Source: Reichenbachiella sp.
Lineage (GTDB): Bacteria; Bacteroidota; Bacteroidia; Cytophagales; Cyclobacteriaceae
Assembly (NCBI RefSeq): GCF_033344935.1
Contig: NZ_JAWPMM010000001.1
Coordinates: forward strand, 1,846,001 to 1,910,000
Length of the DNA stretch: 64,000 bases
Reading direction: 5' to 3'
Every line of letters starts with the position of its first letter. Positions within the stretch are counted from its first letter, which is position 1. A program made the position numbers and the translations under genes. Under the pieces are notes generated by a model. The model had not been told where the DNA came from and did no database searches. It worked only from the letters and a program-made list of their open reading frames with translations. Shown here one piece after another: positions 60,511 through 64,000 of the stretch.

Positions 60511-61101
60511 CTAAAGAATTGATTTATAGTCGTCAGTGGGGGTGTTGTAATTTTTCGCCCATTGCTCTCGAGTGAGTTTCCAAAGCTCTTGCTCAGTGAA
60601 TTTTGGATCCACGTATTTTGCCTTGGTGATTTTGATGAATTCGCAACCTGTTTTTTCTTTGATTCTTCTGGATGCCACATTACCCACGGCATTAGCAAAT
60701 ATCAATTCTTCAAAGCCAAGGGAATCGAAGGCATAACTCAATATGGGAGGCATGGCTTCTGTCATGATACCTTTGCTCCAATGTTTTTTGGCCAACCAAA
60801 ATCCTCTGTGCTCTGGCTTACCTTCTTTCCACAGATCAATACATCCAATAAGTTCTTGAGGTTCATCTTTAAGGAAAATACCCCACACCCATCTGCCTTG
60901 ACCTTGATTTGGAATGATTACATTTTTGATAAAATCATGCACACCATGCTCCGGATAAGGCCAGGGAACAAGGCTTGACAAATACCTGATTACCTCATAG
61001 TCCACGAAGTGTTTTTTATACGCATCGGCGTCGGATAATTCAACCGCTCTTAATATCAGTCGTTCAGTTTCAAATGACGGTATCTTACTTTTATCCTTCA
61101 T
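60511..61101 (-). CDS. GNAT-family N-acetyltransferase (RimJ/RimL type)
   Basis: This 196-residue protein starts IPSFETERLILRAVELSDAD, the usual opening of RimJ/RimL-type acetyltransferases. PELIGCIDLWKEGKPEHRGFWLAKKHWSKGIMTEAMPP is the acetyl-CoA binding strand and loop, and IFANAVGNVASRRIKEKTGC is the typical C-terminal part. These enzymes acetylate N-terminal amino groups or small amines; the substrate is not predictable. Confidence 0.9.
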   Translation of the reverse strand: MKDKSKIPSFETERLILRAVELSDADAYKKHFVDYEVIRYLSSLVPWPYPEHGVHDFIKNVIIPNQGQGRWVWGIFLKDEPQELIGCIDLWKEGKPEHRGFWLAKKHWSKGIMTEAMPPILSYAFDSLGFEELIFANAVGNVASRRIKEKTGCEFIKITKAKYVDPKFTEQELWKLTREQWAKNYNTPTDDYKSIL

Positions 61102-61138
61102 AATTAATTACAACCAGGACTATATCTGCTGACAAAAA

Positions 61139-61166
61139 TCACAAGTTACGCTGCGCTAAACTTGCG
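61139..61166 (-). repeat. Short palindromic repeat, copy 3 (inverted)
   Basis: tcacaagttacgctgcgctaaacttgcg is the reverse complement of the repeat at 57197 and 57786 with one changed base in the loop. It lies 38 bases after the start of the GNAT gene, upstream of it. Confidence 0.6.
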
Positions 61167-61239
61167 TCAGTAGGGGAACGCCTTATCAAGAGAAATTGGA
61201 TTAAAAAAAGGCCAATACACTTGTTTTTACCATAGATAT

Positions 61240-61463
61240 CGACCATGTATGAGGCGTATGCTCTCACTTTGTGGACAGCTCTAAAATAGTGAATTCAGCC
61301 GGTGCTTCCAAAGTATCCAAGTGGCAGTGCGCATAGAAGGTCAAAACTCCTGCGAAATGAGCTTGGTAGAAAGCAGAGAAGTTTCTTCAGCGGCTGATTC
61401 ACGGTCGAGTCCCGATGCAGTTTGTAGAAAGCACGCAAGCATATGCCTCATACATAATGTTAT
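61240..61463 (-). repeat. AttC-like inverted-repeat element E1
   Basis: Arms atgtatgaggcgtatgct (61245-61262) and agcatatgcctcatacat (61438-61455) pair at 17 of 18 positions. On the minus strand the element begins within the stop codon of the gene ending at 61466 (TAGCCATAACA) and ends CATACATGGTCGATAT. The same start and end motifs recur in element E2. It lies where an attC site would sit in an integron cassette. Confidence 0.55.
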
Positions 61464-61465
61464 GG

Positions 61466-62029
61466 CTATTTTTTCTCAAACTCTTTGATCCAAAGCTCAT
61501 ACAGACCTTTATTGAGCGAGTCTGCTGTTAATTGCGATTTCCAAAAGGTGAGCAAAGTGTCCTTATTTAGGATTGCTCTATCAAACTTGTATTCCAGTTC
61601 TCTAATTCGGAAAGATTCGTTGATAAATGAATTCATTTTTTTCCTATAAATCGAATCGTTCAAGTCCTTTGCAAAGTATCCTTCGTTCAGGAGCTGTTCA
61701 ATTGTTACGCCGTTCGTGATCAGTTTATTCAATTGAATTGTATCGAATTCACTGATCAAGGCAATAGACTGTTCACCTTGAATGTCAATCTTATATCTTA
61801 TGTTAGTTATTAGCGAATCTTCACGAATTTCGTACTTCGCATAGGGCAGTAATTCCCAATCGATATTGAAGCGTTCAATAGTGTCCTCATGAAAATAGAA
61901 TTCCGTATAAATGTCATGTACACCATCTGTAAGGCTTTGCCAATGTCCCGCAAGGTCAATTTCTTCGGAAGAGTTCTCTTGACATGAAATTAAGAGGACA
62001 GAAAGTAGAAGTGAGTAAATGAGTTTCAT
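61466..62029 (-). CDS. Orphan lipoprotein in a cassette-like context
   Basis: This 187-residue protein has a lipoprotein signal (MKLIYSLLLSVLLISC, Cys16). The mature part is helical and charged, with HDIYTEFYFHEDTIERFNID and ITNIRYKIDIQGEQSIALIS. No family was recognised. It is flanked on both sides by members of the same inverted-repeat family (E1 after its stop, E2 upstream), so it reads like a single-gene cassette. Confidence 0.65.
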   Translation of the reverse strand: MKLIYSLLLSVLLISCQENSSEEIDLAGHWQSLTDGVHDIYTEFYFHEDTIERFNIDWELLPYAKYEIREDSLITNIRYKIDIQGEQSIALISEFDTIQLNKLITNGVTIEQLLNEGYFAKDLNDSIYRKKMNSFINESFRIRELEYKFDRAILNKDTLLTFWKSQLTADSLNKGLYELWIKEFEKK

Positions 62030-62044
62030 AGATCGACTTCAATT

Positions 62045-62328
62045 AGCCATAACGACCCTGTATGGATCTGTGGTCATAAAGATAGGGTGCGCTGGTCAAA
62101 GATCATATGTCAAAAGCTCAAAACCTACATTTTGCCGCGGCAAAATGAACTGGACAAGTCATCGGATTAGCCCGCCTTCAGGTAAGAAACAACGAGCGCC
62201 AACGACTTTGTCCGCGTAGCAAGTCACTAATACCATCGTAGCTGTTCTCGGTGACATATGATCGTCGATGATGGCAGGGGAGGTTCTATCATCTGATATG
62301 ACCATGATCTCATACAATTTGTTAGCCA
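62045..62328 (-). repeat. AttC-like inverted-repeat element E2
   Basis: Imperfect arms around ctgtatggatctgtggtcata (62058-62078) and tatgaccatgatctcatacaa (62297-62317) enclose about 220 bases. On the minus strand it begins at the stop codon of the gene ending at 62322 (TGGCTAACAA) and ends GGGTCGTTATGGC. It shares its first and last motifs with E1. A perfect 20-base palindrome (cattttgccg and its mate) lies inside at 62128-62147. Confidence 0.55.
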
Positions 62329-62783
62329 TATTTTTTTAGGTTTTTGAATAGAATGAAGGCTCCAATTATTATACCTGTTAACCAGAAAAATGGCGCAATT
62401 GTTAAATCGTAATTCAAATTATTATAACCCTGATTAAGGTTGTTGATATATTCAATACCCATTAATCCGTCAATAAAAGGTAGTGAAGTCCAAATAATTT
62501 GATAGGATAAATAAAAAGCTATTGATGTTAAGAATGCTCTACGAGTTTCCGATTTATCAGAAAAATTGGTTTTTGATAACCTGTTAAGTGTGTAGTTAAA
62601 TATTACGACGGAGCAAATTAGTCCGATAATATTCGCACTTAGTGCACTAATGATATTGTTAATTGATGATTGAAAAAATACCCTTTCTAACAACTTTGTT
62701 ATTAAGTCTCTTAATCCGAACCCAGGAAATGTCGGGCTAAAAAAGAAACCTACTCCAAGAATAGCAATTGTACGATAATTCAT
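62322..62783 (-). CDS. Orphan membrane protein in a cassette-like context
   Basis: This 153-residue protein has four predicted membrane helices (for example IISALSANIIGLICSVVIFNY and TIAPFFWLTGIIIGAFILF). No family was recognised. Its stop codon TAA is part of the GGCTAACAA motif at the head of element E2. Upstream, GTTAGCCATAACTT precedes its start, and a perfect 28-base palindrome lies just before that. The layout is that of a mobile single-gene cassette. AT content looks higher than in neighbouring core genes by eye. Confidence 0.6.
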   Translation of the reverse strand: MNYRTIAILGVGFFFSPTFPGFGLRDLITKLLERVFFQSSINNIISALSANIIGLICSVVIFNYTLNRLSKTNFSDKSETRRAFLTSIAFYLSYQIIWTSLPFIDGLMGIEYINNLNQGYNNLNYDLTIAPFFWLTGIIIGAFILFKNLKKYG

Positions 62784-62801
62784 AAGTTATGGCTAACAAC
62801 C

Positions 62802-62829
62802 GGATAACACACACTAGTGTGTGTTATCC
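62802..62829. repeat. Perfect 28-base palindrome
   Basis: ggataacacacact (62802-62815) is followed without spacer by its exact complement agtgtgtgttatcc (62816-62829). It lies just upstream of the orphan membrane protein gene on the minus strand. The rest of 62784-63055 holds no other feature noticed. Confidence 0.8.
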
Positions 62830-63055
62830 ACTATATGTTTTTGGTCTCTTAATTTTACTTAAAATCATCGTTCTAACCAAACGGAGCTTAATAAGCATTT
62901 TTTTAAACGTTTATTACACTTTCTCAGAATGGCTGCGGTTAGGCTAGCAGATTGATGGTCTGCAATAAAAAAAACAGGCATTGACAAGCTGCTGACCAGA
63001 CCGATTACCAAAGTAGTGGATATGTAGGGAAATTACAAGAGCTCAGGCCGTAGAA

Positions 63056-63478
63056 CTACTCAGCGGCTTTTTTCCATACAAAAAAGTCCTTCAAGTATTC
63101 TCGATAGACATATCCCCAAGGGATAACCACTAGATCGATCACGATGCCGGGTGCCATCGACCAAAACCAGGATTCGTAGTTGTCATCCAGCAGCCCGGTG
63201 CTTTTTGCAGGCAGGTAAGTACCAATGATCCAGGCGGATTTATACACCAGTTGGATCAAAAGCAGGGGGATAAACTTCAATGGGTGCCGAATCCCCAGTA
63301 GGCATAAAAAGGAGAAGGCGGCATAGAAACTGATCGTCACCCCAGACATGGGACTTGGTACGTTGGTAGGCGCAAATACTTCTGCCCAATGATCAGGCCC
63401 CAGGCCGACAAGAATAAGTAAAAAAAGTACACGTAAGACATGCTGTCTCCATAGAGGAGGCGTAAGATTGGTAGTCAT
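63056..63478 (-). CDS. Four-helix membrane protein of unknown function
   Basis: This 140-residue protein has four hydrophobic segments (VLRVLFLLILVGLG, GVTISFYAAFSFLCLLGI, KFIPLLLIQLVYKSAWIIGT, MAPGIVIDLVVIPWGYVY). No family could be named. The polar stretch PAKSTGLLDDNYESWFWSM lies between helices 3 and 4. It is separated from the gene upstream by about 100 bases, and both are on the minus strand. Confidence 0.65.
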   Translation of the reverse strand: MTTNLTPPLWRQHVLRVLFLLILVGLGPDHWAEVFAPTNVPSPMSGVTISFYAAFSFLCLLGIRHPLKFIPLLLIQLVYKSAWIIGTYLPAKSTGLLDDNYESWFWSMAPGIVIDLVVIPWGYVYREYLKDFFVWKKAAE

Positions 63479-63577
63479 AGTTTTGAGTTTATGATTAATA
63501 AAATTTTAAAAACTAAGACTCAGATGCAGAGAATCGCCAGAGGGTTGCATCAAGTGTATTTATTCTGTCTAAGGAAG

Positions 63578-64000
63578 CTATCTTTCTTCTTTGATCAGCT
63601 TCCAGACCGCCTTATTGTAATTTGCCTTGCTTATTCCTGTCAATTGTTCGAGGGCTGAATAATAATTGGCATTTCCTTTTTCGAAAGGGCCACAGTTGAG
63701 CATTTGCCATACGCCTTCGAATCCTTGTTCTTTTTCTATTTTTTGTATGACAAGCGCATTTACCACATAGTCCGCCATCAAGTGCGTGGCTCTACTTTCA
63801 CCGAAGTTTACAGGCTCTTCTTTGATCTGCATCCAATTGGTCTTTTTATCACTGGCCACTTGCGCATAAAACCGATCGAAAATTTCTTCCCAGGTCAACC
63901 CCCAGCTACCACCGTATAAATAGGCGCATGCTTCGTCTACGGGCTTGTTTACTTTCCTTCTCGAGATTTTCAGACTCAATCGATCGTGCCACAGGTCATG
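63578..64000 (-). CDS. C-terminal part of an unknown protein (5' partial)
   Basis: The frame is open on the minus strand to the last base and reads DLWHDRLSLKISRRKVNKPV at the edge, so the start lies beyond the window. A TTG at 63979 is inside the protein and not the start. The C-terminal 140 residues hold ACAYLYGGSWGLTWEEIFDR and a short helical end, GISKANYNKAVWKLIKEER. It has the look of a helical C-terminal domain of a secreted or peptidase-like protein, but this is only an impression. Confidence 0.5.
   Translation of the reverse strand, partial: HDLWHDRLSLKISRRKVNKPVDEACAYLYGGSWGLTWEEIFDRFYAQVASDKKTNWMQIKEEPVNFGESRATHLMADYVVNALVIQKIEKEQGFEGVWQMLNCGPFEKGNANYYSALEQLTGISKANYNKAVWKLIKEER

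Noticed and set aside
62019-62219. 66-codon plus-strand ORF
   Set aside because: It overlaps the lipoprotein start on the other strand and the repeat element E2; no coding signs.
61102-63055. A classical integron
   Set aside because: No integrase gene and no attI site are seen in the window, and the R-box consensus is only partly met; kept as an attC-like hypothesis only.
1-64000. CRISPR array, prophage, insertion sequence, rRNA
   Set aside because: No regularly spaced direct repeats, transposase, integrase, capsid or rRNA-like sequence was found on reading both strands.

Overview
The window looks like chromosomal DNA of a marine-type Bacteroidota, probably order Cytophagales (Reichenbachiella/Fulvivirga-like; genus is inference). 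Supporting signs are the AT-rich, Shine-Dalgarno-poor gene starts, TAnnTTTG-type -7 promoter elements, large FtsX/MacB-like permeases, LytTR and PadR regulators, GH20 and DKNYY proteins, and the acpP-fabF-rnc and infC-rpmI-rplT blocks. No rRNA, tRNA, CRISPR array, transposase or phage gene was seen.

Layout. 1-14 kb: a partial DUF1835-like gene, a secreted protein of unknown function, a Crp-type regulator, an NAD(P)H oxidoreductase, two stand-alone ABC permeases, a periplasmic molybdenum hydroxylase operon with its own lipoprotein cytochrome c, a GAF histidine kinase and a MOSC protein. 14-16 kb: a divergent Crp/Fnr regulator and ric (Fe-S repair) pair with a well-placed operator. 16-27 kb: a PadR-permease operon, a TauE/SafE exporter, an M28 peptidase, a GH20 hexosaminidase and membrane proteins. 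27-39 kb: housekeeping genes (smc, a CEOS-like dehydrogenase, nadE, rnc, fabF, acpP, infC, rpmI, rplT). 38.7-43 kb: lipoproteins, a membrane gene broken by a stop codon and a DUF2235 hydrolase.

43-50 kb holds the most interesting system: an ECF sigma factor surrounded by DUF350, transglutaminase-like and DUF155 genes, and a tight four-gene operon of a C39-like peptidase, an RLAN/RimK ATP-grasp ligase, a GCS2-type carboxylate-amine ligase and an N-formylglutamate amidohydrolase. Two near-identical, equally spaced promoter-like motifs precede the DUF155 gene and the operon. I infer a sigma-controlled regulon that makes, attaches or removes a small amino-acid or peptide conjugate.

51-55 kb: a BlaI/M56 pair, then a predicted zinc regulon (Fur-family repressor, TonB receptor, His-rich DUF4625 lipoprotein) with the same palindrome at two places. 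55-64 kb: a SemiSWEET-VOC fusion protein, an LD-carboxypeptidase and a repeat-rich accessory stretch. Two orphan genes there are each followed by a related long inverted-repeat element that resembles integron attC sites without an integrase.

Two genes carry in-frame TAA codons inside otherwise intact reading frames (rnc at codon 5, and the membrane gene at 40491). infC appears to start at ATC. All family calls are from reading the translations; no database search was run.
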